From Peteryoungia desertarenae (lineage in GTDB: Bacteria; Pseudomonadota; Alphaproteobacteria; Rhizobiales; Rhizobiaceae), in assembly GCF_005860795.2 (NCBI RefSeq), contig NZ_CP058350.1:222001-286000 (forward strand): DNA of 64,000 nucleotides, written 5' to 3'. The translations under genes were made by a program, and so were the position numbers. This document shows positions 19,349-29,367 of the stretch, one piece after another. The notes below the pieces were generated by a model. It was given only the letters and a program-made list of their open reading frames with translations, did not search any database and had not been told where the DNA came from. The stretch's first letter is position 1, and every line of letters begins with the position of its first letter.

Positions 19349-20140
19349 ATGCCAGACGCAACGATCAAGCCAAGATTGAAGATTATCCGCCAGCAACTGG
19401 CGCGCCTCTATTACGGACACGACACGGCGGCAATCCGTTTCCAGTTCGTGCTGATGGTCATTGACCTTGCCATTATCGGCTTCTTTCTGGCGGGACCCTA
19501 TTTGCGCGATCGCCCAAGCTATCTGATCCTTGACTACATGATTGCTGCCTGGATTGCCCTTGAGCTGATTGCACAATGGTCGGCAACTTATTCCACCCGG
19601 CGCTTTCTCATGCGCCCGCTGACCTGGGTCGACATCTTCGTTCTCTGCACGCTGCTCTTTCCGCATTGGCTGTTCAATTTCGCCTTCCTGCGGGTCGCAC
19701 GGATATGGGCGATCACCCAGCGACCGGTCTTCAAGCTGATGCTGCATCGGCTTGGTCTTCTGGAGCGCGCGGATGTCGTGTCCGCCTTCATCAACCTCTT
19801 CGTCTTCCTGTTCCTGGTGACCGGCTTCGTCTACACCTTCTTCTTCTACCAGGAAGACCCCGGCACCGGCTTCGTCGATGCTCTCTATTTTACGGTGGCC
19901 ACTGTCACGACAACTGGTTTCGGTGACATCACCCTGCCCGGCACCTTCGGCAAGCTCACATCCGTGATCACCATGATCGTCGGAATTTCGCTTTTCGTTC
20001 GGCTCGCCCAGGCGATCGTCAGGCCCAACAAGGTGACATTTCCCTGCCCTCAATGCGGCCTGTCTCGGCACGACATCGATGCCGTACACTGCAAGGCCTG
20101 TGGGCATCTGCTCAATATCCCAGATGAAGGTGTAACCTGA
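19349..20140 (+). CDS. Two-pore-helix ion channel with C-terminal zinc ribbon
   Basis: 263-residue membrane protein. About four N-terminal hydrophobic segments form a voltage-sensor-like or S1-S4-like block. A pore region follows with the K+-type filter TVTTTGFGD (near residues 184-192) and a final transmembrane helix. The last 35 residues hold two Cys-x2-Cys pairs (CPQC at about 232, CKAC about 20 residues later), a rubredoxin-like zinc ribbon. The start at 19349 is chosen because AAGGAG lies five bases upstream; an ATG at 19328 is possible. A potassium or non-selective cation channel is likely; the ribbon may sense redox or metal, which is inference. Confidence 0.85.
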   Translation: MPDATIKPRLKIIRQQLARLYYGHDTAAIRFQFVLMVIDLAIIGFFLAGPYLRDRPSYLILDYMIAAWIALELIAQWSATYSTRRFLMRPLTWVDIFVLCTLLFPHWLFNFAFLRVARIWAITQRPVFKLMLHRLGLLERADVVSAFINLFVFLFLVTGFVYTFFFYQEDPGTGFVDALYFTVATVTTTGFGDITLPGTFGKLTSVITMIVGISLFVRLAQAIVRPNKVTFPCPQCGLSRHDIDAVHCKACGHLLNIPDEGVT

Positions 20141-20143
20141 ACC

Positions 20144-20596
20144 TCAAAGACGACGGCGAAAACAGACGACCCGCTGCGTCTCTTCGAAACCAAGCGCCTC
20201 ATGCATGGCATGGGAAATCGTGTTACTCAGTTCAGCATCGGAAGCGAGCTCTGTCAGCCCCTTTGACCGCGCCCAAGCAGCAACGGCGTTGACGAGCGCT
20301 GTCGCAACGCCTTGCCGTCTCACCGGAGATCGCACGAAGATGCCTTCAAGAAAGGCGACTGGCGAGGTTTCGCATCCATTGACGTAATCGGACCTGACAC
20401 TTGCTTCGGCGAACCCGATTGCCTCTCCGTTAAGATCCACACAGAGAAAAGCCACCAGCCTTCCCGGCTCTGAAAGAGCATCAACAATCTCTGCCCTATG
20501 GCTATCAACGGCAAGATGCGGCCAAAGCTGATGCCGCAGTTCCGCGCAGATATCGAGGTCAGCTGCCGAAGCTCTGACCACCGTCAGCCCACTCAC
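20144..20596 (-). CDS. Aminoglycoside 6'-N-acetyltransferase-like GNAT protein
   Basis: 150-residue GNAT acetyltransferase closely resembling the AAC(6')-I group. It keeps the stretch AIGFAEASVRSDYVNGC, the run FLEGIFV, the acetyl-CoA loop RRQGVATALV and the C-terminal ALGFEETQRVVCFRR, all characteristic of chromosomal AAC(6')-Iy/Iz-type enzymes. It would acetylate aminoglycosides on the 6' amine, though its natural substrate may differ. The GTG at 20596 overlaps the alpha-glucosidase stop as GTGA, so I prefer it over a TTG five codons earlier. The two genes are thus coupled in translation. Confidence 0.82.
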   Translation of the reverse strand: MSGLTVVRASAADLDICAELRHQLWPHLAVDSHRAEIVDALSEPGRLVAFLCVDLNGEAIGFAEASVRSDYVNGCETSPVAFLEGIFVRSPVRRQGVATALVNAVAAWARSKGLTELASDAELSNTISHAMHEALGFEETQRVVCFRRRL

Positions 20597-22257
20597 GAGA
20601 GCCTCGCACAAATACCGTCAAGCGGACCGAGCCTGATTTCGCCATCGACCACGGTTCCGCCCAGGCCGGGCATGGCAAGTACCGCCTGCACGGCATGCCC
20701 GCTCGGCAGCGCCAATTCCTGCGGCCCGCGGCGAAGGTTAAAGACGAACAACAGCCGATCCTCACCCTTGCTCCGGGTAAAGGCCAGAACATCCTCGTTC
20801 GTCGCCACGAACTGCATCTCGCCATCGATCAAAGCCGGGTGCAGCTTTCGGAAAGCGAGTGTCGCGCGGTAATGGGCAAGAACCGATTCCTCGTCCTTCT
20901 CCTGGACATCCACGGCCATGGAGAGATGTTCCTCCGGCACCGGCAGCCAGGGCTTCCCGGCAGAAAAACCGGCCTTTGCCTTGCGATGCTCCCAGACCAT
21001 CGGGGTCCGGCATCCATCACGCCCCTTGAAGGCCGGCCAGAAGCGTATGCCATAGGGATCGCGCAGATCCTCGAAGGCAATCTCGGCCTCTGGCAGCCCC
21101 AGTTCTTCCCCCTGATAGAGACAAATCGAGCCACGCAAGCTGGCAAGCACGCTGATGGCGATTTTCGCCACCGCTTCACGCTCACCGCTCTCCTCGACAA
21201 AGCGGCTGACATGGCGAGGCACATCGTGATTCGAAAAGGCCCAGCAGACCCAGCCATCCGCCACTTGTTTCTGGAACGACTGAACGCAGTGGCGAATATG
21301 GCTTGGGGTGAAATCCGGACTGAGGAGATCGAAGGTGTAGCACATGTGCAGCTTGTCGCCGCCGGACGTGTAAGCCGCGACCGTTTTGAGCGAACGCGCG
21401 CCGTCGCCGACTTCGCCCACGGTTGTGCGATCCGGATATTGGTCGAGGAGTGCTCGGAAGCGCTTCAGAAACTCGATGTTCTCCGGCTGCGTCTTGTCGA
21501 ACAGATGGCTTTGCATGCCGTAGGGATTGACGTCGGGCGCATCGAGCCCGGCATCTTCGCTGTCTGGAACATGGGGTGGATTGTCCCGCAATTCCTTGTC
21601 GTGAAAGTAGTAGTTGACGGTATCGAGGCGGAAGCCGTCGACTCCGCGATCGAGCCAGAATTTGACTGCCTGCAGCACGGCATTCTGAACCTCCTTGTTG
21701 TGGAAGTTCAGATCTGGCTGGGATGTCAGGAAATTGTGCATGTAATATTGCTTGCGCACGCCATCCCATTCCCAGGCGGGGCCGCCGAAGACCGACAGCC
21801 AGTTGTTGGGTGCAGTCCCATCCGGTTTTGCCGCCGCCCAGATATACCAGTCAGCCTTGGGATTATCCCGGCTTTTCCGGCTTTCCTCGAACCAGGGATG
21901 CTGATCGGAGGTATGCGAAATCACCTGATCAATGATCACCTTCAGCCCAAGGCGCTTGGCCTCCTTCATCATGCGGTCGAAATCGGCCAGCGTGCCAAAC
22001 ATCGGGTCGACATCACAATAATCCGACACGTCGTAGCCCATGTCGGCCTGCGGTGAGGTGAAGAAGGGCGATAGCCATATGGCGTCGACACCAAGCGAGG
22101 CGATATAGGGCAAGCGCTCGGTAATGCCCTTGATGTCGCCAATCCCGTCGCCATCGGTATCCAGGAACGAACGTGGATAGACCTGATAGATCACCGCACC
22201 ACGCCACCAGTCCTGTCCGCGATCATACTTTTGCGTCTGGGCTTGATGCTTGATCAT
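20593..22257 (-). CDS. Alpha-glucosidase, GH13 family
   Basis: 554-residue intracellular alpha-glucosidase or oligo-1,6-glucosidase, without signal peptide. GH13 landmarks in order: GAVIYQVYPRSFLDTDGDG, DQVISHTSDQHPWF, nucleophile region DGFRLDTVNYY, acid/base TVGEVGDG and the transition-state Asp in AFSNHDVPRH. It hydrolyses terminal alpha-glucosides such as maltose, isomaltose, sucrose or trehalulose; rhizobial relatives include AglA. No sugar transporter genes lie beside it here. AAGGA precedes the ATG. The stop overlaps the acetyltransferase start. Confidence 0.9.
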   Translation of the reverse strand: MIKHQAQTQKYDRGQDWWRGAVIYQVYPRSFLDTDGDGIGDIKGITERLPYIASLGVDAIWLSPFFTSPQADMGYDVSDYCDVDPMFGTLADFDRMMKEAKRLGLKVIIDQVISHTSDQHPWFEESRKSRDNPKADWYIWAAAKPDGTAPNNWLSVFGGPAWEWDGVRKQYYMHNFLTSQPDLNFHNKEVQNAVLQAVKFWLDRGVDGFRLDTVNYYFHDKELRDNPPHVPDSEDAGLDAPDVNPYGMQSHLFDKTQPENIEFLKRFRALLDQYPDRTTVGEVGDGARSLKTVAAYTSGGDKLHMCYTFDLLSPDFTPSHIRHCVQSFQKQVADGWVCWAFSNHDVPRHVSRFVEESGEREAVAKIAISVLASLRGSICLYQGEELGLPEAEIAFEDLRDPYGIRFWPAFKGRDGCRTPMVWEHRKAKAGFSAGKPWLPVPEEHLSMAVDVQEKDEESVLAHYRATLAFRKLHPALIDGEMQFVATNEDVLAFTRSKGEDRLLFVFNLRRGPQELALPSGHAVQAVLAMPGLGGTVVDGEIRLGPLDGICARLS

Positions 22258-22448
22258 CGGTCAATCCTTGTTTCTGGAAGCTGTCGGGGGGAACAGAGCA
22301 CAAGATGGGGGGTTAGCTCAATCGGACCGGGGAAAACTGCGCTATCACGGTGACATCAGCCTGTCATATCGGAAGCGCATAACCCCTTCAGTGAAGACTT
22401 GGAGGAATCAACCGTTAAATCAAGGTGATTCCGGAATGGCGATCCAAG

Positions 22449-23573
22449 ATGCCCAGACTGACAATCATCACTGACGCGTGGCATCCCCAGGTGAATGGGG
22501 TAGTTCGCTCGATTGAGAACACCAATCGAGAATTGAAATCCATGGGTGTCGAGGTCTCGATGGTGACGCCGGAGCCGTTTTCCAGCATTCCAATGCCAAC
22601 CTATCCCGAGATCCGGCTGTCGCTTGCCACTCCCGGACAGGTGGGCCGACTAATCCAAGGGCAGAGGCCGGACTACGTTCACATTGCCACAGAGGGGCCG
22701 CTGGGCTTGCTCGCGAGGCGCTGGTGCCTGCGCAACGGTCAGCCTTTCTCCACCAGCTATCATACCCGCTTCCCGGAATATGTGGCGGCTCGTTTGCCGG
22801 TGCCGCTGTCCTGGCTTTACGCCTATGTCCGCTGGTTTCACAATCGCGGTGGAGCCTGCATGGTGGCGACGGAAAGTCTGCGGCAGGAGATGGCAGCACA
22901 CGGTCTGAAGAACCTTTGCCTCTGGAGCCGTGGGATAGACACCGAACGCTTTCATCCGCGCGCAAAATCAGACAAGCCCTTCGGCCTTCCCCGCCCGATC
23001 TTCATGACGATCGGTCGCGTGGCGGTGGAGAAGAACCTGCCAGCCTTTCTTGACCTGAATCTGCCAGGATCAAAGGTGGTGGTGGGAGATGGCCCCGCAC
23101 GCGCTGAACTGGAAGCCCGCTATCCGGACGTAGTTTTCACCGGCGTCAAGCATGGCGAGGAACTTGCCTCGGCTTATGCAGAAGCCGATGTCTTCGTCTT
23201 CCCATCGAAAACAGACACATTCGGCAATACGATACTCGAGGCCATGGCCTCGGGCGTCCCGGTTGCAGCATTTCCAGTCACCGGTCCGGTCGACATCATA
23301 CCGAGAGGATCAAAGGCCGGCGCTTTGCACGAAAATCTTGCAACAGCCTGTCTGGAAGCTCTCAAGTGCTCGAAAGAAGCCGCCCGCGAATTGGCGGAAA
23401 GCTTCTCCTGGAGAGCGGCAAGCCAGCAATTCTTCGACAATGTGGTGGAAGCCAAGGAACAGCGGCGCAGACGTGGTCTCAGGCAGCGTTTTGGCATTCG
23501 TCCCGCGGAAACGGATAAGCTCCGGAGACAGGGTGCTGATCAGTCACGTGATCAGAGCGAAGCTACGGCTTAG
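22449..23573 (+). CDS. Glycosyltransferase family 4 (GT4/GT1-like)
   Basis: 374-residue GT-B glycosyltransferase. The N-terminal acceptor half opens with [19 protein letters not shown]. The donor half holds [25 protein letters not shown] and the nucleotide-sugar motif [21 protein letters not shown] with its E-x7-E pattern. Relatives transfer mannose, glucose or galactose to lipids (for example bacterial glycolipid or phosphatidylinositol mannoside synthases); the acceptor here is unknown. Start placed at ATG 22449, just before the family N-terminus, although an in-frame GTG lies eight codons upstream. Its stop codon overlaps the stop of der on the other strand by three bases. Confidence 0.86.
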   Translation: MPRLTIITDAWHPQVNGVVRSIENTNRELKSMGVEVSMVTPEPFSSIPMPTYPEIRLSLATPGQVGRLIQGQRPDYVHIATEGPLGLLARRWCLRNGQPFSTSYHTRFPEYVAARLPVPLSWLYAYVRWFHNRGGACMVATESLRQEMAAHGLKNLCLWSRGIDTERFHPRAKSDKPFGLPRPIFMTIGRVAVEKNLPAFLDLNLPGSKVVVGDGPARAELEARYPDVVFTGVKHGEELASAYAEADVFVFPSKTDTFGNTILEAMASGVPVAAFPVTGPVDIIPRGSKAGALHENLATACLEALKCSKEAARELAESFSWRAASQQFFDNVVEAKEQRRRRGLRQRFGIRPAETDKLRRQGADQSRDQSEATA

Positions 23574-24997
23574 TGCTTCTTCTTCCTGTTCTCGAACGGG
23601 TTTTCACCAGCCTTGAAATGGATGCGGATCGGAACACCAGGCATCTGGAAATCCGTCCGGAGGCCATTGCTCAAATAGCGGACATAGCTTTCTGGAAGCG
23701 CATCCGGACGCGTGCAGGAAATCATGAAGGCCGGCGGACGAGCCTTGACCTGTGTCATGTATTTGAGCTTCAGGCGACGGCCCGAAACCGCCGGCGGCGG
23801 ATGTTGGGTGGTGACAGCATCGAGCCAGCGATTGAGCTTGGCGGTCGAGATGCGTTTGTTCCACACCTTGTCGGTGTCGACAATGTTCTGCATCAGCTTG
23901 TCGAGGCCATATCCGGTCTGGCCGGAGATCGGCACCGCGCGAATACCACGTGCCTGCGGCAACAATCGCTCGGTCTTTTCGCGCAGATCCGCCAGCACCG
24001 CCTGCGGGTCCTCGACGAGATCCCACTTGTTGAAGGCAAGAACGGCCGCGCGTCCCTCACGCAACACGAAATCCACGATCTGTAGATCCTGCTTCTCGAA
24101 AGGGATGGTCGCATCGAAGACGATAACGACTGTTTCCGCAAACCGGACAGCGCGAAGCGTATCGGCAACGGATAGTTTCTCCAGCTTCTCCTGAACGCGT
24201 GCCTTGCGCCGCATTCCGGCAGTGTCGAACATCTTGATCGTACGTCCGCGCCAGTCCCATTCAACGGAGATGGAATCGCGCGTGATACCGGCCTCAGGCC
24301 CGGTCAGCAGTCGATCCTCACCAAGGAAGCGATTGATCAGGGTGGACTTACCGGCATTGGGACGACCGACAATCGCAACCCGGAGCGGCTTGCTCTCGTC
24401 ATATTCCGGCTCCGCCTCACCATCCTCATCGCCTTCGGCATCGCCCTGCGGCAAGACAACATCGGTCTCGGCAACATCCTCCGGCTCGGGGAAGGCACGC
24501 TCCTCGCCGATTGCTTCAACGATCGCATCGCGCAGGTCGATCATGCCCTGCCCGTGCTCGGCAGAGATTGGAACCGGTTCACCGAGGCCAAGCGTATAGG
24601 CATCGTAGAACCCTCCATCGGAACCCTTGGCTTCCGATTTATTGGCGACCAGTACCACCGGCTTGCCGCGACGACGCAGCATTTCTGCCAGTGATTGGTC
24701 AACCGGCGTCAGGCCATATTTGGCGTCAACGACAAAGAGCGAGAGATCTGCCTCATCAATCGCCGCTTCCGTCTGGGCACGCATCCGGCCCTCCAGCGTG
24801 TCCGGACCTGCCGCTTCGAGGCCAGCCGTATCAATGATGCGAAAGCGAAGGTCCACGAGCTTGGCCTCGCCCGGACGACGGTCGCGGGTTACGCCCGGCG
24901 TATCATCGACAAGCGCAAGCTTCTTGCCAACCAGCCGGTTGAAAAGCGTGGACTTGCCGACATTCGGGCGGCCAACGATGGCAACAGTAAAACTCAT
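23570..24997 (-). CDS. der: Ribosome biogenesis GTPase Der (EngA)
   Basis: 475-residue double GTPase needed for maturation of the 50S ribosomal subunit. G domain 1 starts with GRPNVGKST (residues 9-17) and has DTAGLEA and NKSE. An acidic linker (about residues 165-205, many Asp/Glu) leads to G domain 2 with [17 protein letters not shown] and NKWD. The KH-like C-terminal domain ends in a basic NRKKKH tail. The frame runs 33 codons further upstream, but the ATG at 24997 gives the standard N-terminus. Confidence 0.96.
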   Translation of the reverse strand: MSFTVAIVGRPNVGKSTLFNRLVGKKLALVDDTPGVTRDRRPGEAKLVDLRFRIIDTAGLEAAGPDTLEGRMRAQTEAAIDEADLSLFVVDAKYGLTPVDQSLAEMLRRRGKPVVLVANKSEAKGSDGGFYDAYTLGLGEPVPISAEHGQGMIDLRDAIVEAIGEERAFPEPEDVAETDVVLPQGDAEGDEDGEAEPEYDESKPLRVAIVGRPNAGKSTLINRFLGEDRLLTGPEAGITRDSISVEWDWRGRTIKMFDTAGMRRKARVQEKLEKLSVADTLRAVRFAETVVIVFDATIPFEKQDLQIVDFVLREGRAAVLAFNKWDLVEDPQAVLADLREKTERLLPQARGIRAVPISGQTGYGLDKLMQNIVDTDKVWNKRISTAKLNRWLDAVTTQHPPPAVSGRRLKLKYMTQVKARPPAFMISCTRPDALPESYVRYLSNGLRTDFQMPGVPIRIHFKAGENPFENRKKKH

Positions 24998-25034
24998 GAA
25001 CGTCTTGGACTTTCTGGCTGCCTTGCAGCACCAA

Positions 25035-25706
25035 TCAATCGGCCTTGCCGGAAGCTGTAATGTTATCGAGAAGCATCTGAGCACGGTCAGAGACATTCCG
25101 CGGAGCTTCCGCGTCCTCTACAATCTGCTCAAACCATTCGCGTGCACGGACCATGTCTTCGGCCTTATATGCAGCAAGACCAAGCGCCTCACGCGCCGAA
25201 TGGCGCATGGCGTTGGTCGGGGTCGCCATCGCTTCGACGGCCGCCGAAACCTGCTCATAGGTCCCATGGTCGATCAACAGCCAGGCAGCGCGCATCTTCG
25301 CAACATTACGCACGGCCTCCGGAACGGCTGTATCTGAACCAATGGCGTTGAAATCCTGAACTGCCGCATCCGGATTCCCCTGCTCGGCCGCAATAGAGGC
25401 ACCACGCAATCTGGCCAATACGGCGTATGAACCGTATCCGTCCGTTTCGAGCGCGGCAAGAGCCTGAGCGGCTTCGTCCATCCGACCCTGATCGGCAAGT
25501 GTCAGAGCGGCAAGAAAGCGGTCCCCTGCATCCGAGGCGCGAGTGGTGTCAAAATGGTTCCAAAGACGATGGCCAGCGGTACCCACCACGATCAGGACGG
25601 CAACAGCAATGACGGCATATCCATAGCGTTTCCACGCCGAGCGGAACTGATCGGAACGGAGTTCCTCATTGACTTCGCGAATAAAGCTGTCGTTGTTGTC
25701 AACCAT
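25035..25706 (-). CDS. YfgM-like tetratricopeptide membrane protein
   Basis: 223 residues: a short cytoplasmic head, one membrane helix (about 30-50, [16 protein letters not shown]) and a periplasmic helical region with TPR-like repeats ([19 protein letters not shown] and onwards). E. coli has yfgM-bamB-der; here the yfgM-like gene lies 37 bases upstream of der with no bamB between. By analogy it may act with the Sec/periplasmic folding machinery; that is inferred from synteny and topology. The ATG at 25706 is preferred over one ten codons earlier because the shorter product starts right at the conserved charged head. Confidence 0.85.
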   Translation of the reverse strand: MVDNNDSFIREVNEELRSDQFRSAWKRYGYAVIAVAVLIVVGTAGHRLWNHFDTTRASDAGDRFLAALTLADQGRMDEAAQALAALETDGYGSYAVLARLRGASIAAEQGNPDAAVQDFNAIGSDTAVPEAVRNVAKMRAAWLLIDHGTYEQVSAAVEAMATPTNAMRHSAREALGLAAYKAEDMVRAREWFEQIVEDAEAPRNVSDRAQMLLDNITASGKAD

Positions 25707-25821
25707 TCCTGTTCCCGGACGCGCCGGCCCTTCCAATGCATAGATGTGCGTGAGCGGCCTTCTAAACGATTTTTATCCGCTTGTAAGGGAAAAACGCCAA
25801 GAAGACTAACGGCGCAACCGA

Positions 25822-26403
25822 TCAGTTCACCACGATCGGCGCAACTCCGATCACGATCTTGTGGAGCCACATCGTAATTGCCGCCCAGGCAACCAGTCCA
25901 ATGACGACCGCCATCACGTCATGTTTGGCTGAAACGAATGGACGGAGCTTAGCGTCGCCTGCGGCCTGGCGCCGCTTGAGATTGATCCTCAAGATCACAC
26001 CCCATGCCAGAAAGGCAACGAACAGAAGGACAGACGCCACGTCACCATTGGCGATCAGATGGGCAAAGGCCCAGATCTTCACCGAGAGCACCATGGGGTG
26101 CTTCGTCTTCACGGCGATGTGGCCGGCAGGCAGGAAAGCAGCGACAAGACAGATCATCGCGAAGATCATGATCGTCGTCGTCAGATGACCCGTCCATGTT
26201 GGCGGGAACCAGATATTGACCGTCGGAGCGACAGCATAACCCCAGACGAGGATTGCAAGGGTTACTGCACTGAGACCGGAGTAAATGCCTTTCCAGCCCC
26301 CCTCTCCAAAACGAACGATCATCTGGTTGCGAAAACCTGGAGCCACCACCCGAACCATGTGGGTAGCGAGAAACAGAATGATGCCGACAATCAGGAGTGT
26401 CAT
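25822..26403 (-). CDS. NnrU family membrane protein
   Basis: 193-residue protein with five or six hydrophobic helices and the NnrU-type motifs HMVRVVAPGFRNQM near the start and KTKHPMVLSVKIWAFAHLI in the middle. NnrU was named for a gene near nitrite and NO reductase clusters in denitrifiers and is related to the isoprenoid-modifying methyltransferase family NnrU/MAPEG-like proteins. No denitrification genes are here, so the name gives only the family. The ATG at 26403 is the start that gives a normal first membrane helix. Confidence 0.82.
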   Translation of the reverse strand: MTLLIVGIILFLATHMVRVVAPGFRNQMIVRFGEGGWKGIYSGLSAVTLAILVWGYAVAPTVNIWFPPTWTGHLTTTIMIFAMICLVAAFLPAGHIAVKTKHPMVLSVKIWAFAHLIANGDVASVLLFVAFLAWGVILRINLKRRQAAGDAKLRPFVSAKHDVMAVVIGLVAWAAITMWLHKIVIGVAPIVVN

Positions 26404-26532
26404 CTGGGGAACCTCTTGGAAACCATAATGCCACAGGCATACCGGCACGCAGGTCCTTTTTCCAGTCTGTTCAAAGCTTGGCCGTAATTGTGTGCAACTT
26501 CACCCTGATTACCGTGATGATGGGCTTAATCG

Positions 26533-27543
26533 ATGTTGCGTAGTGTATTGACCGCCTGCATGCTGTTTCCTTTGCTTGACACAATAGCAAAGGCGGAAAC
26601 GACGCAAACCATCGATGACAAACGTGGAAAACAGCTGGTACTCATTTCCTTCGACGGCGCGCTCGACAATCGCCTTTGGGAAAGAAGTCGCAATTTCGCG
26701 AAAGCTCATGGCATCCATTTTACCTATTTCCTCTCCTGCACCACGCTGATCCCAAGAGAGCGCGCTGGGGACTACAAGGCGCCCGGCATGAAAGCGGGAC
26801 GCTCGAATATTGGTTTCGCCGCCTCTCCCGAAGACGTCTCCCTGCGTTTGCGACATATCTGGGAAGCCCATACGGAGGGCCATGAAATTGCGAGCCATAC
26901 CTGTGGCCATTTTGATGGGAAGGAGTGGACCAAGGCAGAATGGCTGACGGAATTCGAGACGTTTCATCGCGTTCTCGCCAATGTCTGGAAAGATAATGGC
27001 GAAGCGAACCAAGAGCCGGAGGGCTGGGCAGATTTCGTATCAAACGGCATTATCGGCTTCCGGGCACCCTATTTGTCGGCGCCGGAGAGCCTCCATGCAG
27101 CCCAGCGCGAGTTTGGTTACCGTTATGATGCAAGCCTCGTCAGCCACGATCCTGAACGACCCAGGACTGTGAAAGGCGTTACCCGCTTCGCTCTGCCGCT
27201 CATTCCGGAAGGTCCGCGCCAGCGACGGATCATTGCGATGGACTACAATCTGTTCATCCGCCATTCCGCAGGGCTCAACAACCCGTCTAGAGCAGCTGAA
27301 TTCGAGGAAAGTGCCTACCAGGCTTTTCGCGCCGCCTTCGAAAGTGAGTATCGAGGGGCTCGGGCGCCCCTGCAGATCGGCCTGCATTTCGTCGAAATGA
27401 ATGACGGTGCCTATTGGCGCGCGATGGAACGGCTTGCTTCCGACGTCTGCGGCCTTCCGGATGTAGCCTGTGTCACCTATAGGCAGGCTCTGGATATGCT
27501 CGAAGGTGAGGGTGATCAGGCGGCGACGCCAGGCGCCATGTGA
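26533..27543 (+). CDS. Secreted polysaccharide deacetylase-like protein
   Basis: 336 residues with a cleavable signal peptide (about 1-21, ending AKA). The carbohydrate esterase 4-like fold shows the Asp motif SFDGALDN, the metal-binding H-x3-H in SHTCGHFDG and FRAPYLSAP. It would remove acetyl groups from a cell-wall or extracellular polysaccharide in the periplasm. The CE4 first motif is usually TFDDG; here it is SFDGA, so only one Asp is kept and activity is uncertain. Monocistronic on the plus strand. Confidence 0.8.
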   Translation: MLRSVLTACMLFPLLDTIAKAETTQTIDDKRGKQLVLISFDGALDNRLWERSRNFAKAHGIHFTYFLSCTTLIPRERAGDYKAPGMKAGRSNIGFAASPEDVSLRLRHIWEAHTEGHEIASHTCGHFDGKEWTKAEWLTEFETFHRVLANVWKDNGEANQEPEGWADFVSNGIIGFRAPYLSAPESLHAAQREFGYRYDASLVSHDPERPRTVKGVTRFALPLIPEGPRQRRIIAMDYNLFIRHSAGLNNPSRAAEFEESAYQAFRAAFESEYRGARAPLQIGLHFVEMNDGAYWRAMERLASDVCGLPDVACVTYRQALDMLEGEGDQAATPGAM

Positions 27544-27610
27544 TCGCGTGACGCATTTACACTCAGGCCACCAGGACCGATATGCGCCTCATACACTTTT
27601 GGGGAAATCC

Positions 27611-27766
27611 ATGAAGATCTTGTTCCTGATCGCCTGCGCCTGCGTGATTGCCGCAACCATTGGCGCCCTCGCCATCGGCCTGACACTCTTTACCCAGCCC
27701 GAAGCCTATGCTGCGCTGGATCAGCCGCACTTTTTCCTTCAACTCACTCAATTCCGCTTGGTCTGA
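27611..27766 (+). CDS. Small membrane protein, unknown
   Basis: 51 residues: a single hydrophobic helix (ILFLIACACVIAATIGALAIGLTLF) followed by a short tail. A Shine-Dalgarno-like GGGGA lies eight bases before the ATG, and a strong hairpin follows 35 bases after the stop, which together support a real gene. It lies 67 bases after the deacetylase-like gene on the same strand. No function can be assigned. Confidence 0.55.
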   Translation: MKILFLIACACVIAATIGALAIGLTLFTQPEAYAALDQPHFFLQLTQFRLV

Positions 27767-27800
27767 TCACAAAGAAGCAGCCACGGTCAGTACAATTGAT

Positions 27801-27830
27801 GAAGGCCGCCCAATCTCTTGGGCGGCCTTG
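27801..27830. terminator. Bidirectional hairpin between the small membrane protein and bacA
   Basis: A 12-bp perfect stem (AAGGCCGCCCAA / TTGGGCGGCCTT) with a 4-base TCTC loop. It sits between convergent genes and could serve as terminator for both, although only two Ts end the stem on each strand and no longer T-run follows. Confidence 0.65.
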
Positions 27831-27873
27831 ATCTCATTGGGCGCGAGAAGGCCTTTGCGAAGACAAGCCCCTA

Positions 27874-29148
27874 TCAAAGACGGTTTGCGCCGATTTCACC
27901 CTCAACCGCTTCTGCTTCCAGATAGCGCTTGTCGATGTCCGGCAGGTCCTCACCGTCAATCGCGGCCTCAAAAGCGCGAAGACGCTTGTAGATGGACAAG
28001 AGCTCGACGATCGTCGGCCATGACGCCACCAGATACTGGAATGACGAGGTCACCTGTCCGAAGGCGCCTGATATCTGGTTGAGCGCGCCAAGCGAGATCT
28101 TGCCGGCAATGATGGACGGCGCGAGGATCACGATCGAGAAGATATTGTTGATTTGCAGATAGAAAATGCGGGCAATGTTGAAGTAGAGATAGTGGAAATA
28201 GAGGCGGAAGTAATTCCGCCGCACATCGGCAAACAGTTCCTGTACGGTCATCGGACGCGCACGATCGGCATTATCCTCGCCATAGACGAGTTCCTTGCGG
28301 TAGGCCGCCTCGACGCGCTGGTTGCGGAATTCGAGGCCTGGCAGCTTGATGCCCACAATTGCAAGAAACACGGTTCCGAACAACGACCAGACAATCGCGG
28401 CAACGAGGAGCGGATAGGGAATTTCGCCAACGATCGGCAGTTCGGTCACGTTTGCAGAGAGGCGGATCAGAACCGGGGTGAAGGCAATCAGTGTCATGAC
28501 GGAATCGACAAAACTAACACCCAGGCCCTCAACGGTGGAGGAAAAACGCATCGTGTCTTCCTGAACGCGCTGGGATGCACCTTCGATAAAGCGCAGTTTT
28601 GGCCATTGGGACATATAGTAGTCGTTCATCGCAGTGCGCCAACGGAAAATGTAGTGACTGACGAAGAAGCGCGTCATGACGGCAACGGCGACGGCAACGA
28701 GCGCAATTTGCAGGAAGACGGCCAGCTGACCGTAGAACTCACCCGCCGTCACTGGACGAGACTGCGAAACTGCAGCCTGCACCATGTCCCAGAATGGACC
28801 ATACCAGTTGTTGATCGCAACGCTGACCTGAACCTGAAAATAGGTCACGAACAGGATCAGTGCTGAGCCAAGGATGGACCAGGTCTGCCACGGATGGGGA
28901 GACACAATGAACCAGAATGCAGCAAAAAGCCCAACAACAAGAGCAAAATACAGGTAAAACCAAAGGAACGGCCCCGACCAGAATGTTGAAACTCCGATCA
29001 TTGGTGGAAGATCGGCGGGATAAGGACCCATACCGAAGACTGCCCCCAGGTCCTCAAAGAACAAATACCACATTATGATTGCGATAATTGACCAGAGAAC
29101 CACGGAGGGGAAAAAGATGGACGGCTTCGGGAAGAATGACTTGAACAC
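27874..29148 (-). CDS. bacA: SbmA/BacA-like peptide transporter
   Basis: 424-residue inner-membrane protein of the SbmA/BacA family. Several hydrophobic segments lie in the first half, followed by the conserved [19 protein letters not shown] region. BacA imports proline-rich and cysteine-rich antimicrobial peptides and is required in Sinorhizobium meliloti for survival inside legume nodules and for very-long-chain fatty acid modification of lipid A. Length matches BacA (about 420). It is proton-driven and has no ATPase domain. Monocistronic; the 219-base upstream gap holds no recognisable operator. Confidence 0.93.
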   Translation of the reverse strand: MFKSFFPKPSIFFPSVVLWSIIAIIMWYLFFEDLGAVFGMGPYPADLPPMIGVSTFWSGPFLWFYLYFALVVGLFAAFWFIVSPHPWQTWSILGSALILFVTYFQVQVSVAINNWYGPFWDMVQAAVSQSRPVTAGEFYGQLAVFLQIALVAVAVAVMTRFFVSHYIFRWRTAMNDYYMSQWPKLRFIEGASQRVQEDTMRFSSTVEGLGVSFVDSVMTLIAFTPVLIRLSANVTELPIVGEIPYPLLVAAIVWSLFGTVFLAIVGIKLPGLEFRNQRVEAAYRKELVYGEDNADRARPMTVQELFADVRRNYFRLYFHYLYFNIARIFYLQINNIFSIVILAPSIIAGKISLGALNQISGAFGQVTSSFQYLVASWPTIVELLSIYKRLRAFEAAIDGEDLPDIDKRYLEAEAVEGEIGANRL

Positions 29149-29367
29149 GGGCGGGTACTTTCGTGTCTTTGATAGGGTTGTCTGGAAGTTGCGTCGGATG
29201 ACGGCAAACTAGGGCAGAAGCATGTCACCAGCAATGGCGTTCAGGAATTGTGGACAGATTGTAACGCAAGGTTCACCATTCATTGATCACCACCGCCAGT
29301 TCCGTGACACCTTGCTCCCGTCCAGAAAATCGCTAGAGGAGGGTCACTAGACTTTCAGGAGCGTCCC

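Noticed and set aside
22304-22380. tRNA-like start GGGGGTTAGCTCAATCGG upstream of the glycosyltransferase
   Set aside because: The first 25 bases look like an acceptor and D arm, but no anticodon arm, T-arm (GGTTCGA) or matching 3' acceptor strand follows.
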